Of a stretch of 11,586 nt of DNA, positions 1-7,223 are shown piece after piece. The notes below the pieces were generated by a model, which worked only from the letters and a program-made list of their open reading frames with translations, had not been told where the DNA came from and did no database searches. The DNA comes from Bacteroidota bacterium (GTDB lineage Bacteria; Bacteroidota; Bacteroidia; Chitinophagales; Chitinophagaceae), in NCBI GenBank assembly GCA_947462495.1, contig CANHOY010000035.1, positions 1 to 11,586 of the forward strand. The letters are read 5' to 3'. The stretch's first letter is position 1; every line of letters begins with the position of its first letter. A program made the translations under genes and the position numbers.

Positions 1-744
1 AACAATACGAGAAGTGGAGATTATGAAAAGCAAAGAGCGGTGCCAAGACCAGGTCATGCTGATTTTACAGCCCATCATAAATTTGCAGGCTTCGAAGATT
101 ACAGAGGAGGCGGGCATTTTAGTGGAAGATTGACAGCTGCATTAGTAGGAGCAGGCGTTGTTGCAAAACGTATTTTAAAAGGCATAGAAGTTAAATCGAG
201 TATAGTGAGTATTGGAGGCGAAACCGATTTAGAAAGAGGGTTGCAAAAAGCTATTGAGGCTAAAGATAGTGTGGGAGGTATTGTAGAATGTGTAGTAAAG
301 GGGTTGCCTATCGGATTAGGGGAGCATTTTTTTAATTCTGTTGAATCATTAATAAGTCATGCTGTATTTTCGATACCAGCTATAAGAGCTATTGAGTTTG
401 GTACTGGATTTGCTGCAGCTAGTATGTTTGGAATACAACACAATGATGCCATCATTGATGCTACTGGTAAAACTAAAACCAATCATGCAGGTGGTGTGGT
501 AGGTGGTTATACCAACGGGAATGATTTAGTATTTAGAATTGCTGTGAAGCCCACTTCTTCCACCCCTAAAGAACAAACCACTTTGAATTGGGAAACCAAT
601 GAACAAGAGCCATTTTCTGTAAAAGGAAGACACGATTTATGCATTGCCTTAAGAGTACCAGTGGTGTTAGAGGCGGTTACCGCAATAGTGTTAGCAGATT
701 TAATGTTAATTGATCAAAAAATTCCAAGAATTATTAAAAAATAA
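1..744 (+). CDS. aroC: Chorismate synthase, 3' part (5' end outside window)
   Basis: Chorismate synthase converts 5-enolpyruvylshikimate 3-phosphate to chorismate, the last shared step of aromatic amino acid and folate precursor synthesis. It is a cytosolic enzyme that needs reduced FMN. The frame is open from base 1, so this is the C-terminal 247 residues; about 110 are missing compared with usual family lengths near 350-360. Visible family blocks, in fragment numbering, are RPGHADFT (16-23), DYRGGGHFSGRLT (33-45, with the conserved Ser-Gly-Arg-x-Thr), the EFGTGF region near 132-137, NHAGGVVGGYTNG (about 161-173) and GRHD (209-212) before the closing helix. The GTG at 40 lies inside these blocks and is not the true start. 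The text GGHFSGRLTA differs from the GGRSSARETA I recall for most Bacteroidota enzymes (see findings). The next gene follows after 6 bases, so they are likely co-transcribed. Confidence 0.96.
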   Translation, partial: NNTRSGDYEKQRAVPRPGHADFTAHHKFAGFEDYRGGGHFSGRLTAALVGAGVVAKRILKGIEVKSSIVSIGGETDLERGLQKAIEAKDSVGGIVECVVKGLPIGLGEHFFNSVESLISHAVFSIPAIRAIEFGTGFAAASMFGIQHNDAIIDATGKTKTNHAGGVVGGYTNGNDLVFRIAVKPTSSTPKEQTTLNWETNEQEPFSVKGRHDLCIALRVPVVLEAVTAIVLADLMLIDQKIPRIIKK

Positions 745-750
745 TTAGTT

Positions 751-1059
751 ATGGAAAGCGAATACATATACCATATAACCACTTTGAAAGAGTGGGAAGC
801 AGCAAAAGCTAATAACGAGTACACGCCAATGAATTACGAGCAAGATGGATTTATACATTGCTCTATCGAAAAACAAATACCAGGGGTATTAGAACGTTTT
901 TATAAAGGTCAAAAAGGATTGGTTCAACTTAAAATTGAAAAAGAAAAAGTACTAAGACCTGTTTTATTTGAATTAGCTCATGATTTAGATGAATTATTTC
1001 CACATATTTATGGTGCTTTAAATGTAGATAGTGTAGTAAACGTAGAATCTATTTCCTAA
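751..1059 (+). CDS. DUF952 family small protein
   Basis: This 102-residue protein has the DUF952 (PF06108) pattern: YHIT at 7-10, a Trp at 15, DGFIHCS at 32-38, a Phe-Tyr pair at 50-51 before a Gly, and FPHIYGALN at 83-91. Its length is normal for a single complete domain. It has no signal peptide or membrane segment, so it should be cytosolic. The function of the family is not established. From memory, solved members were placed in the ADP-ribosyltransferase-like fold, which makes His8, His36 and His85 candidate functional residues, but I cannot show a catalytic role from sequence. The ATG lies 6 bases after aroC stop and the stop lies 10 bases before the RlpA-like gene, so it sits inside a compact operon. 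No Shine-Dalgarno is seen. Confidence 0.85.
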   Translation: MESEYIYHITTLKEWEAAKANNEYTPMNYEQDGFIHCSIEKQIPGVLERFYKGQKGLVQLKIEKEKVLRPVLFELAHDLDELFPHIYGALNVDSVVNVESIS

Positions 1060-1069
1060 ATCAAAAACA

Positions 1070-1561
1070 ATGGCTTTTAAAAGCATCTTTTTAGGGGTCC
1101 TGTTATTCCCATTTTTTTCTTTTGCTCAACATTTGTATCTAAATAATAATTTAGCCTCGGAAAATTTATTGGACAGCCATTATATTTTAAAGTATCAAAA
1201 AAAAATAGATACTCATCGTATTAAAATAGAAATAAATCATGTGACTGGAATAGCAAGTTTTTATAGTGCAAACTTAGACAGCACCTTAACGGCTACAGGA
1301 GAGATTTTTTTAAATCGAAAGTATACCGCAGCCAGTAATATTTATAAGTTAAATAGTATTGTAAGGGTAACTAATTTACGTAATGGGAGGTCGGTGCTGG
1401 TGAGAGTCAATGATCGAATGCATCCCAATATGTTAAGAAAGGGAAGAATTATAGATTTAAGTCAGGCCGCTTCTAAAAGGTTAAAAATAAAGTCAATAGG
1501 TATAGAGCGAGTGGTCGTGGATGGTATTGGCTATTCCAAGTCCAATCCAAAACGCCCTTAG
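1070..1561 (+). CDS. RlpA-like double-psi beta-barrel protein, exported
   Basis: This 163-residue protein starts with a signal peptide (hydrophobic 5-18, likely cut after Ala19 in FSFA-QH). No lipobox Cys is seen, so it is probably periplasmic rather than a lipoprotein. A linker to about residue 57 is followed by an RlpA-type double-psi beta-barrel from about 58 to 151: GIASFYSA (60-67), TATGE (74-78), TAA (86-88), VRVTNLRNGRSVLVRVND (98-115) and GRIIDLS (125-131). RlpA proteins bind peptidoglycan, and Pseudomonas RlpA cuts naked glycan strands at the septum. Aligned without gaps, Glu78 and Asp115 match the conserved acid residues, but the usual His of TAAH is Ser89. Activity is therefore uncertain; it may only bind glycan. 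There is no SPOR domain. The ATG is 10 bases after the DUF952 stop, so it is probably in the same operon as aroC. Confidence 0.88.
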   Translation: MAFKSIFLGVLLFPFFSFAQHLYLNNNLASENLLDSHYILKYQKKIDTHRIKIEINHVTGIASFYSANLDSTLTATGEIFLNRKYTAASNIYKLNSIVRVTNLRNGRSVLVRVNDRMHPNMLRKGRIIDLSQAASKRLKIKSIGIERVVVDGIGYSKSNPKRP

Positions 1562-1613
1562 AATTTCAAGGATTTAGCTTAATTTTGAATTCAATTAAAC
1601 ATTCGCTAAGCAT
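1562..1613 (+). promoter_or_regulatory. Likely promoter of the OmpA-family gene
   Basis: TAATTTTG at 1580-1587 is an exact match to the Bacteroidota -7 element TAnnTTTG and ends 26 bases before the ATG at 1614, which would give a leader of about 20 bases. No clear TTG is seen near -33, so the call rests on one box. The box overlaps an inverted repeat, TTAATT (1579-1584) and AATTAA (1593-1598), with the 10-base palindrome TTGAATTCAA between 1585 and 1594. A second pairing, TTAGC (1574-1578) with GCTAA (1605-1609), is possible in RNA only if transcription begins farther upstream. Confidence 0.42.
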
Positions 1614-2903
1614 ATGAAAAAGGCAATTTTGTTACTATCGGCTTTTACTTTTTTTATGTTAGGTTATGCGCAAGATACGGCAAGTACTAAAGCGCCCTCA
1701 ATTGGTTTTAAAGTGGGGGTATTAGATTTTAAAAAAACCAACCTTACCGATAATTTAAGTAAAACAGTGCCTTTTTTTGGTTTGCAATTTTTTAAGGGGG
1801 TGAATACGAAATTAGATTGGATGATGAATCTAGATGTAGCTTCTTTAAAGTATCCCTTTTATGTTTCAAAATTAATACCTCAAGCCAAAACCAATCAATA
1901 CTATTTTGCTGTTGATGTCAATTTGAATTATAAATTTCGAACAGATGATAAAAAAGTGGTTCCCTATTTAACCGGAGGTATCGGTTTTGCAACGGATCAT
2001 GGTGCTTATTATACGGCTTATGTTCCTTTTGGAGGAGGTGTTCAATTAAAGTCCAAGCAAGGCTCTTTTATCAATATTTCAAGCACCTATCGTGCGGAAC
2101 TTTCTCCATTGACTAAAATGCATTTTGCTCATTCTATCAGCTATACTTATCCTTTAAAGTTAAAAGATAAAAAGCCTGTCATGTTGCCATCAGCTCCTGT
2201 TACTGCTGACGAGGACGATGATGGTGTATCAGGCGATGCAGATGATTGTCCTAATCAATCAGGTTTAGTTAAATACCATGGTTGCCCTGTGCCAGATTCT
2301 GATGATGATGGGGTGAATGACGAAAACGACCAATGCCCAGTCGATTTAGGTCCATTGAAGTACCATGGTTGCCCAATCCCGGATACAGACAAGGATGGCA
2401 TCGATGATGAGCAAGATAAATGTATTAAGGAAAAAGGGTTAGATCGTTATCAGGGTTGCCCTATACCAGATACGGATAAAGACGGAATCAATGATGAGGA
2501 AGACAATTGTCCAACCGTTGCTGGCATAATGGGAAATCATGGGTGTTCCAATATTCAACCACTAATTGATCGTTTTACTTCCAATCTTATATTTGCTTCT
2601 GGAAAAACATTATTAAGCAAGCAATTGCTTGCAGGATTGGATTCTATAGCGCTTGTGATGAATACCTATCCTAATATTTCATTGGCAATAGGTGGACATA
2701 CCGATAATACAGGTTCCTTAAAGATCAATCAGAAACTATCTGAACAAAGGGCATTGACTGTAAGTGCTTATTTAATTAAAAAAGGGATAGCCATTAAAAG
2801 GTTAAACACTGCTGGATATGCGGATACAAGGCCGATTGGAGATAATAAAACAGTTCAAGGAAGAGCAAAAAACCGCAGAACCGATGTGATTGTTTTATAT
2901 TAA
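1614..2903 (+). CDS. OmpA-family outer-membrane protein with thrombospondin type 3 repeats
   Basis: This 429-residue protein is likely anchored in the outer membrane and ties it to peptidoglycan. A signal peptide (1-19, ending GYA-Q) is followed by a region of alternating beta-strand character (about 28-185) that looks like a small outer-membrane barrel. Next come four Asp-rich thrombospondin type 3 repeats (199-314), which in this family bind calcium, then an OmpA C-terminal domain (about 318-429). In that domain GHTDNTG (361-367) and LSEQRA (375-380) supply Asp364 and Arg379, spaced like the diaminopimelate-binding Asp271 and Arg286 of E. coli OmpA; NRRTDV follows at 420-425. The domain order is typical of Bacteroidota. 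A promoter-like box lies just upstream, and the stop is one base from the end of convergent murB. No specific ligand or gene symbol can be given. Confidence 0.93.
   Translation: MKKAILLLSAFTFFMLGYAQDTASTKAPSIGFKVGVLDFKKTNLTDNLSKTVPFFGLQFFKGVNTKLDWMMNLDVASLKYPFYVSKLIPQAKTNQYYFAVDVNLNYKFRTDDKKVVPYLTGGIGFATDHGAYYTAYVPFGGGVQLKSKQGSFINISSTYRAELSPLTKMHFAHSISYTYPLKLKDKKPVMLPSAPVTADEDDDGVSGDADDCPNQSGLVKYHGCPVPDSDDDGVNDENDQCPVDLGPLKYHGCPIPDTDKDGIDDEQDKCIKEKGLDRYQGCPIPDTDKDGINDEEDNCPTVAGIMGNHGCSNIQPLIDRFTSNLIFASGKTLLSKQLLAGLDSIALVMNTYPNISLAIGGHTDNTGSLKINQKLSEQRALTVSAYLIKKGIAIKRLNTAGYADTRPIGDNKTVQGRAKNRRTDVIVLY
2208..2555 (+). repeat. Four 87-bp repeats encoding thrombospondin type 3 units
   Basis: Four in-frame units of exactly 29 codons start at residues 199, 228, 257 and 286 of the OmpA-family protein. 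Each has a calcium-loop pattern (D-x-D-x-D-G) and two Cys 12 residues apart: 212/224, 241/253, 270/282 and 299/311. Units 1, 2 and 4 have Cys-Pro at the first Cys; unit 3 has Cys-Ile. The first three units share a YHGC or YQGC text; unit 4 has NHGC. The DNA copies have diverged at many codon positions, so this is an old protein-level duplication rather than a recent tandem repeat. Confidence 0.9.
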
Positions 2904-2904
2904 T

Positions 2905-3918
2905 TTATAGAATATTTACTTCCCGTTCTAATACAACATTAAATTTTGTAAATACTGATTGTATAATTTCTTCAGAGAAATCATAAATTTCTTTACCAGT
3001 TGCTTGGCCATAATTTACAATCACTAAAGATTGTTTATCATAACAACCTACATTTCCTTTTCTAACTCCTTTCCAACCACAATTTTCTATTAGCCAACCA
3101 GCTGCTAATTTATACGTATCATCAGAAATTGGATAGGCAATCAATTCGGGAAAATTTGTTTTTAATATTTCAAAATTCGTTTTACTTACACTAGGGTTTT
3201 TGAAAAAGCTTCCAGCGTTTCCTAATTTAGCAGGGTCGGGTAATTTGGAAGTTCTAATTTGTACAATTGCATTGGATAAATTAGCTAAGCTTGGGTTTTT
3301 AATATTCTTTTCATGTAATATTTCTTTGATACTTCCGTAATCGGTTCTTAATTGAGGTTGTTTTTTTAAAACAAACTGAACAGTTGTAATTAAATATCTA
3401 TTTTTTTCTTTTTTAAAAAGGCTATTTCTATACCCAAAAGCGCATTGGCTATTACTTAAAGTAATCCATTGATTAGATTGGGTATCTAAAGCAGTGACCG
3501 ATTCAATGGATTCTTCTACTTCAACACCATAGGCTCCAATATTTTGAATGGGGCTTGCACCAACGGTGCCAGGGATTAAACTTAAATTTTCAATACCACC
3601 CCAACCTTTTTGAACGCAGTAGCTTACAAAATGGTGCCAATTTTCACCAGCGCCGACACTTAAAAAAACATCAGTAGCTGTTTCATTTGTTTTTTTAATT
3701 CCTATGACTTCCATTTTAATAATTAAGCCTTCAAATGGCTTTGTGAATAAGACATTACTTCCTGTACCTAAAATAAAATATGGAATTTGTTTTTCTTTGC
3801 ACCAGGTGATCGCTTCCAATAATGCATCCTGAGATGGAATGCTTGTAAAGTAGCGAGCAATTTCATTACACCCGAAAGTAGTATACTGCTTAAGTGAAAT
3901 ATTTTCCTGTACCGTCAT
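2905..3918 (-). CDS. murB: UDP-N-acetylenolpyruvoylglucosamine reductase (MurB)
   Basis: MurB uses FAD and NADPH to reduce UDP-N-acetylglucosamine enolpyruvate to UDP-N-acetylmuramic acid, the second committed step of peptidoglycan precursor synthesis, in the cytosol. Numbered from the ATG at 3918 (337 residues; E. coli has 342), the FAD-binding text GTGSNVLF is at 51-58, IPGTVGASPIQNIGAYG at 115-131, the YRNS block with Arg164 at 163-166, and GSFFKNP at 236-242 with the expected catalytic Ser237. LEREV near the C-terminus (330-334) supplies the acidic catalytic residue. The Tyr-containing insertion pattern fits the E. coli-like type I enzyme. An in-frame TTG at 3942 would overlap the end of priA; I prefer the ATG because it lies 4 bases after the priA stop and gives a normal N-terminus. 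Likely co-transcribed with priA. Confidence 0.95.
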   Translation of the reverse strand: MTVQENISLKQYTTFGCNEIARYFTSIPSQDALLEAITWCKEKQIPYFILGTGSNVLFTKPFEGLIIKMEVIGIKKTNETATDVFLSVGAGENWHHFVSYCVQKGWGGIENLSLIPGTVGASPIQNIGAYGVEVEESIESVTALDTQSNQWITLSNSQCAFGYRNSLFKKEKNRYLITTVQFVLKKQPQLRTDYGSIKEILHEKNIKNPSLANLSNAIVQIRTSKLPDPAKLGNAGSFFKNPSVSKTNFEILKTNFPELIAYPISDDTYKLAAGWLIENCGWKGVRKGNVGCYDKQSLVIVNYGQATGKEIYDFSEEIIQSVFTKFNVVLEREVNIL

Positions 3919-3922
3919 AGGT

Positions 3923-6358
3923 TTAATTTGGGTCAATGTCAATTACAATTTGGACAGATTTATATCTAGGGTGAACTTGTAATAAGCGAATATAATGTAA
4001 TAATTGTTTTTTAGCCATTTGCAAGGATTCAGGCTGCTTAGAAATTTTTACAGCTAGCTCCCAAATGTATTTATTTCTTACCCGATTAACGATAGGTTGA
4101 GCAGGGCCTAGCACTGTTTTTTGGATAGCGGGGCCCAGAGATTGGAAAAAGTGATTAATGGCTTCTTCCGCAATATTATTTTCTTTATGCTTAAACAATA
4201 AACTCACTAATCTACTAAAAGGGGGGTAGGCAAAGTGTTTTCTATTTTGAATTTCAAACTCATAAAATCCAAAATAATCATGTTTTTGCACCAATTGTAC
4301 AATAGGATGTTGCGTTTGGCTTACTTGTATCATTACTTTTCCTTGGTCATTGGTTCTACCTGCTCTACCACTTACTTGTTCCATCATTTGAAAAGCTCGT
4401 TCATTGACTCTGTAATGATTAAAATTAAGTAAGCTATCTGCATCCACAATACCTACTAGGTCAACATTTTCGAAGTCCAATCCTTTTACGACCATTTGTG
4501 TACCTACTAAAATATCAATTTGTTTTTGTTCAAATTGTTGAATCAATTGGTCATGTTCATTTTTCCCTTTCACATTGTCTAAGTCCATTCTAGCAACAAT
4601 GATCCCTGGCAAACTTTGGTTTAATTTTTCTTCAATTTGTTCTGTACCAAAGCTTTTCTGTTTAAAATGTTGTTTGCCACAAGCTTTGCAAGTGGTCACG
4701 ATAGGATAACTAGCACCGCAGTAATGGCAGGACAATACATTTTTTGCTTTGTGATAGGTAAGTGTAACATCGCAATGTTCGCAATGAGGAATCCATCCGC
4801 AGGTTTCACAAATTAAATAGGGGGCGTAACCGCGTCTATTTTGAAATAGGATCACTTGCTTTTTATTGTCAATGGTTTTTTTGATGGAAGCCAATAATTC
4901 CGGAGTTAAAATAGCCGTTCCTGTTGGCTGTTTTTTAGTGTCAATTAATTGAATGGTTGGAAGTGCACCTTGGTTAAAGCGCTCGCTTAAATAGGTGTAA
5001 CCGTATTTTTTAGACAGGGCGTTGAAATAGGTTTCGACAGAAGGCGTGGCCGAACCTACTACAACTTTTGCGTTTATTTGACTAGCGTAATAGATGGCGG
5101 TATCTCTAGCCTGGTACCTGGGGGCTGGCTCCTGTTGTTTATAGGATGGGTCGTGTTCTTCATCAATAATAATAAGGGACAAATTTTTATAAGGCAAGAA
5201 TAAGGCCGACCTAGCCCCTAATACAATTTTTATTTCACCTGTTTTAACCTTATTCCATATTTCTACCCGTTCGTTCGGATTAAATTTGGAATGATAGATG
5301 GCAATACTACCTCCGAAATATTGTTTTAGGCGTCGAATCATTTGAGCAGTCAACGCAATTTCAGGTAATAAGTATAATGCTTGTTTATTTTGTTGGATGA
5401 CTTCTTTAATTAGAGCAACGTAAATTTGTGTTTTACCACTACCTGTTATACCATGTAATAAATGAACAGGGTGGGTTGCTAATTGCTTTTGGATGGAATT
5501 AAAGGCAGCTAACTGATTTTCAGATAAGGAATGAAAATCTTGATTACCTAAGGAAGGGTCGGTTTGGAATCGATCCTTTTTTCTTTTTTCAGCAATGAGT
5601 ACACCTTTATCTATTAAAGCTTTCAATTGGGCACTAGAAGCGCCAGATTTTTCAAGCATTTCTTTTTGTCTAACCTCGCCTTCTGTTTTTTCATAGTGTA
5701 AAAATGCAAGCAATAGTTCCAATTGTTTAGGAGCCCTGGTCCATTCATTTAATAAAGCCTCTAATGCTGTTTCATTTCTATAGTGAGGGTGTAATAAAAT
5801 AAAAGTTTCTTCTTTTATTTTATATTTATCCTTCATATTTTCTTGAACAATACAAATTCCTTTTTGTATAAGCTTATTAATAATGGGGTAGACCGATTTT
5901 TTATCAAGTAGTTTTTGTATTTCAAGTAAGCTTAATGCTTTTTTTATTTCCAATGCTTCGCAAATAATATATTCAGCATCTCCTAAGTTTTTTCCATCAT
6001 TTGTGTGCTCTTCATTAAATATAAAAACACTTTCACTAGAAATTTTTAAATGACTAGGAATGGCCGCTTGCATTACTTCGCCTTCCGTGCACATATAATA
6101 TTGCGCCATCCATTCCCATAAAGCCAATTGTGGTGGATAAAGAATAGGCTGATCGTCTAGGATGGATAAGATAGGTTTTGGATTAAAGTCGGATGGCTTT
6201 TCTGTACTAATTTTTTTAACAATGCCCGCGTATCTTTTATTGGCTCCCAGCATCACTTCTACGCGCATGCCCAGCATTAATTCGGACTGCATGGATTCGG
6301 GAATCATCCATGTATAATTTTTAGGTAGTGCTAGGGGTATGATAATTTCGGCGTACAT
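3923..6358 (-). CDS. priA: Primosomal protein N' / replication restart helicase PriA
   Basis: PriA is a 3'-to-5' superfamily 2 DNA helicase that recognises stalled or collapsed forks and reloads the replisome. The 811-residue protein has the whole family layout. The N-terminal DNA-binding domain (about 1-105) begins AEIIIPLALPKNYTW. A winged-helix-like region follows to about 265. The helicase core has Walker A GITGSGKT (303-310), DEEH (399-402), GSATPS (435-440), the VGTQMVVKG block (618-626) and motif VI QVSGRAGR (661-668). Between the helicase lobes lie eight zinc-type cysteines: 517, 520, 526, 529, 544, 547, 557 and 560. It is somewhat longer than E. coli PriA (732), mainly before the Walker A motif, as in other Bacteroidota from memory. 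The ATG is 21 bases after plsC; murB begins 4 bases after the stop. Confidence 0.97.
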   Translation of the reverse strand: MYAEIIIPLALPKNYTWMIPESMQSELMLGMRVEVMLGANKRYAGIVKKISTEKPSDFNPKPILSILDDQPILYPPQLALWEWMAQYYMCTEGEVMQAAIPSHLKISSESVFIFNEEHTNDGKNLGDAEYIICEALEIKKALSLLEIQKLLDKKSVYPIINKLIQKGICIVQENMKDKYKIKEETFILLHPHYRNETALEALLNEWTRAPKQLELLLAFLHYEKTEGEVRQKEMLEKSGASSAQLKALIDKGVLIAEKRKKDRFQTDPSLGNQDFHSLSENQLAAFNSIQKQLATHPVHLLHGITGSGKTQIYVALIKEVIQQNKQALYLLPEIALTAQMIRRLKQYFGGSIAIYHSKFNPNERVEIWNKVKTGEIKIVLGARSALFLPYKNLSLIIIDEEHDPSYKQQEPAPRYQARDTAIYYASQINAKVVVGSATPSVETYFNALSKKYGYTYLSERFNQGALPTIQLIDTKKQPTGTAILTPELLASIKKTIDNKKQVILFQNRRGYAPYLICETCGWIPHCEHCDVTLTYHKAKNVLSCHYCGASYPIVTTCKACGKQHFKQKSFGTEQIEEKLNQSLPGIIVARMDLDNVKGKNEHDQLIQQFEQKQIDILVGTQMVVKGLDFENVDLVGIVDADSLLNFNHYRVNERAFQMMEQVSGRAGRTNDQGKVMIQVSQTQHPIVQLVQKHDYFGFYEFEIQNRKHFAYPPFSRLVSLLFKHKENNIAEEAINHFFQSLGPAIQKTVLGPAQPIVNRVRNKYIWELAVKISKQPESLQMAKKQLLHYIRLLQVHPRYKSVQIVIDIDPN

Positions 6359-6379
6359 CTTATGGGGTGCAAAAATACA

Positions 6380-7141
6380 CTATGATTTTGGATACTTTCT
6401 ATATCTTCTCATGCCTTCATCCATTTGCTTGAAAACACGGTCTTTTAATGCATCCATTTGGTCTAAAGTGTAGCCACTTACTGGCACGGTTTCTAAATAA
6501 ACTACTCTATGTTTACCTGGGGTAAGTGAAAACGCACTACTAAAATGCATTCGATCAATAGAATCAACTAAAAGAATGGGTTGAATGGGAATATTCATTT
6601 CAATGGCTAATTTAAATGCCCCATTATAAAATGATTTTAATGGGTAGTCTTCAGTCATACTAAAAGTGCCTTCCGGAAAAATGAAAATGGAAATATGTTG
6701 TTCTAAGGCGGCTTTCAAATTACGAAGACTTTGTGCTCTTTTTTCAGGGTCGCTCCTGTCTACCATTACCACCGCGTTGCGATAGATGAGTCCAAATATA
6801 GGAATTTTCGAAGATTCGAATTTTGCTAAAGGTCTGATGGGTTGATGTTTCAATTGAACGATGGAAGGAATGTCCATATAAGAATTATGGTTGCCTACAA
6901 ATATATGAGGGCTGTTAAAATCATGAGGGGCTTCAAAAATTTCTGAATGACGAATACCCATAAAAAAGTATAAAACTTTTCCCCAATAGCGGCAAATAGT
7001 ATACACATGCTCACTTAATTTTTCTTTTCCGAAGGGTAAGACAAGAAACATGGCTGTTACAGAAAGAATGGTAAGTATTGTAAATAAAACAATGGAGTAG
7101 AGGCAGTAAATAAGTTGTAGGAACTTTAGTATTATTTTCAT
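6380..7141 (-). CDS. plsC: 1-acyl-sn-glycerol-3-phosphate acyltransferase (PlsC family)
   Basis: Members of this family put a second acyl chain on lysophosphatidic acid to make phosphatidic acid at the inner face of the cytoplasmic membrane. The 253-residue protein has a strongly hydrophobic N-terminal segment (about 10-36) for membrane anchoring. Catalytic block I is NHNSYMD with His85 and Asp90 (the HX4D motif). Block II runs from KFESSKIPIFG (107-117) to VDR (127-129), block III is FPEGT (155-159) and block IV is PIQPI (185-189). Related acyltransferases with other acceptors, such as ornithine lipid enzymes, share these blocks, so the exact substrate is inferred. The gene starts just 19 bases after the stem of the amtB terminator and has no recognisable promoter of its own (see findings). 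It leads the plsC-priA-murB set. Confidence 0.9.
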   Translation of the reverse strand: MKIILKFLQLIYCLYSIVLFTILTILSVTAMFLVLPFGKEKLSEHVYTICRYWGKVLYFFMGIRHSEIFEAPHDFNSPHIFVGNHNSYMDIPSIVQLKHQPIRPLAKFESSKIPIFGLIYRNAVVMVDRSDPEKRAQSLRNLKAALEQHISIFIFPEGTFSMTEDYPLKSFYNGAFKLAIEMNIPIQPILLVDSIDRMHFSSAFSLTPGKHRVVYLETVPVSGYTLDQMDALKDRVFKQMDEGMRRYRKYPKS

Positions 7142-7157
7142 GTGGCACTAATATAAT

Positions 7158-7188
7158 AAAAAAGGCCCGAATTTTCATTCGGGCCTTT
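7158..7188 (-). terminator. Rho-independent terminator after amtB
   Basis: A perfect 11-base-pair stem (arms 7161-7171 and 7178-7188, with the GC-rich core GGCCCG/CGGGCC) closes a six-base loop. Read on the minus strand, the stem's last bases and those after it give a run of six T (7163-7158). It lies 36 bases after the amtB stop and fits a strong intrinsic terminator for that gene. In the other direction the A-tail reads as a T-run of only three bases, so it is mainly a minus-strand signal. Confidence 0.9.
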
Positions 7189-7223
7189 AGGAAACTAAAT
7201 ATTGTTCCCAGAACGTTTAAATA

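Noticed and set aside
40..42. GTG as start of chorismate synthase
   Set aside because: The frame is open to base 1 and encodes family-like residues upstream; the gene is cut by the window edge.
2208..2555. CRISPR-like or recent tandem DNA repeat
   Set aside because: The 87-bp units are in frame, diverged at the DNA level and encode thrombospondin type 3 repeats.
4235..4432. Plus-strand 65-codon open frame inside priA
   Set aside because: It lies wholly opposite the conserved helicase domain of priA, matches no family and has no spacing or promoter of its own.
7204..7214. Short palindrome GTTCCCAGAAC between amtB and its terminator
   Set aside because: Only four base pairs per arm; easily due to chance and not placed over a promoter.
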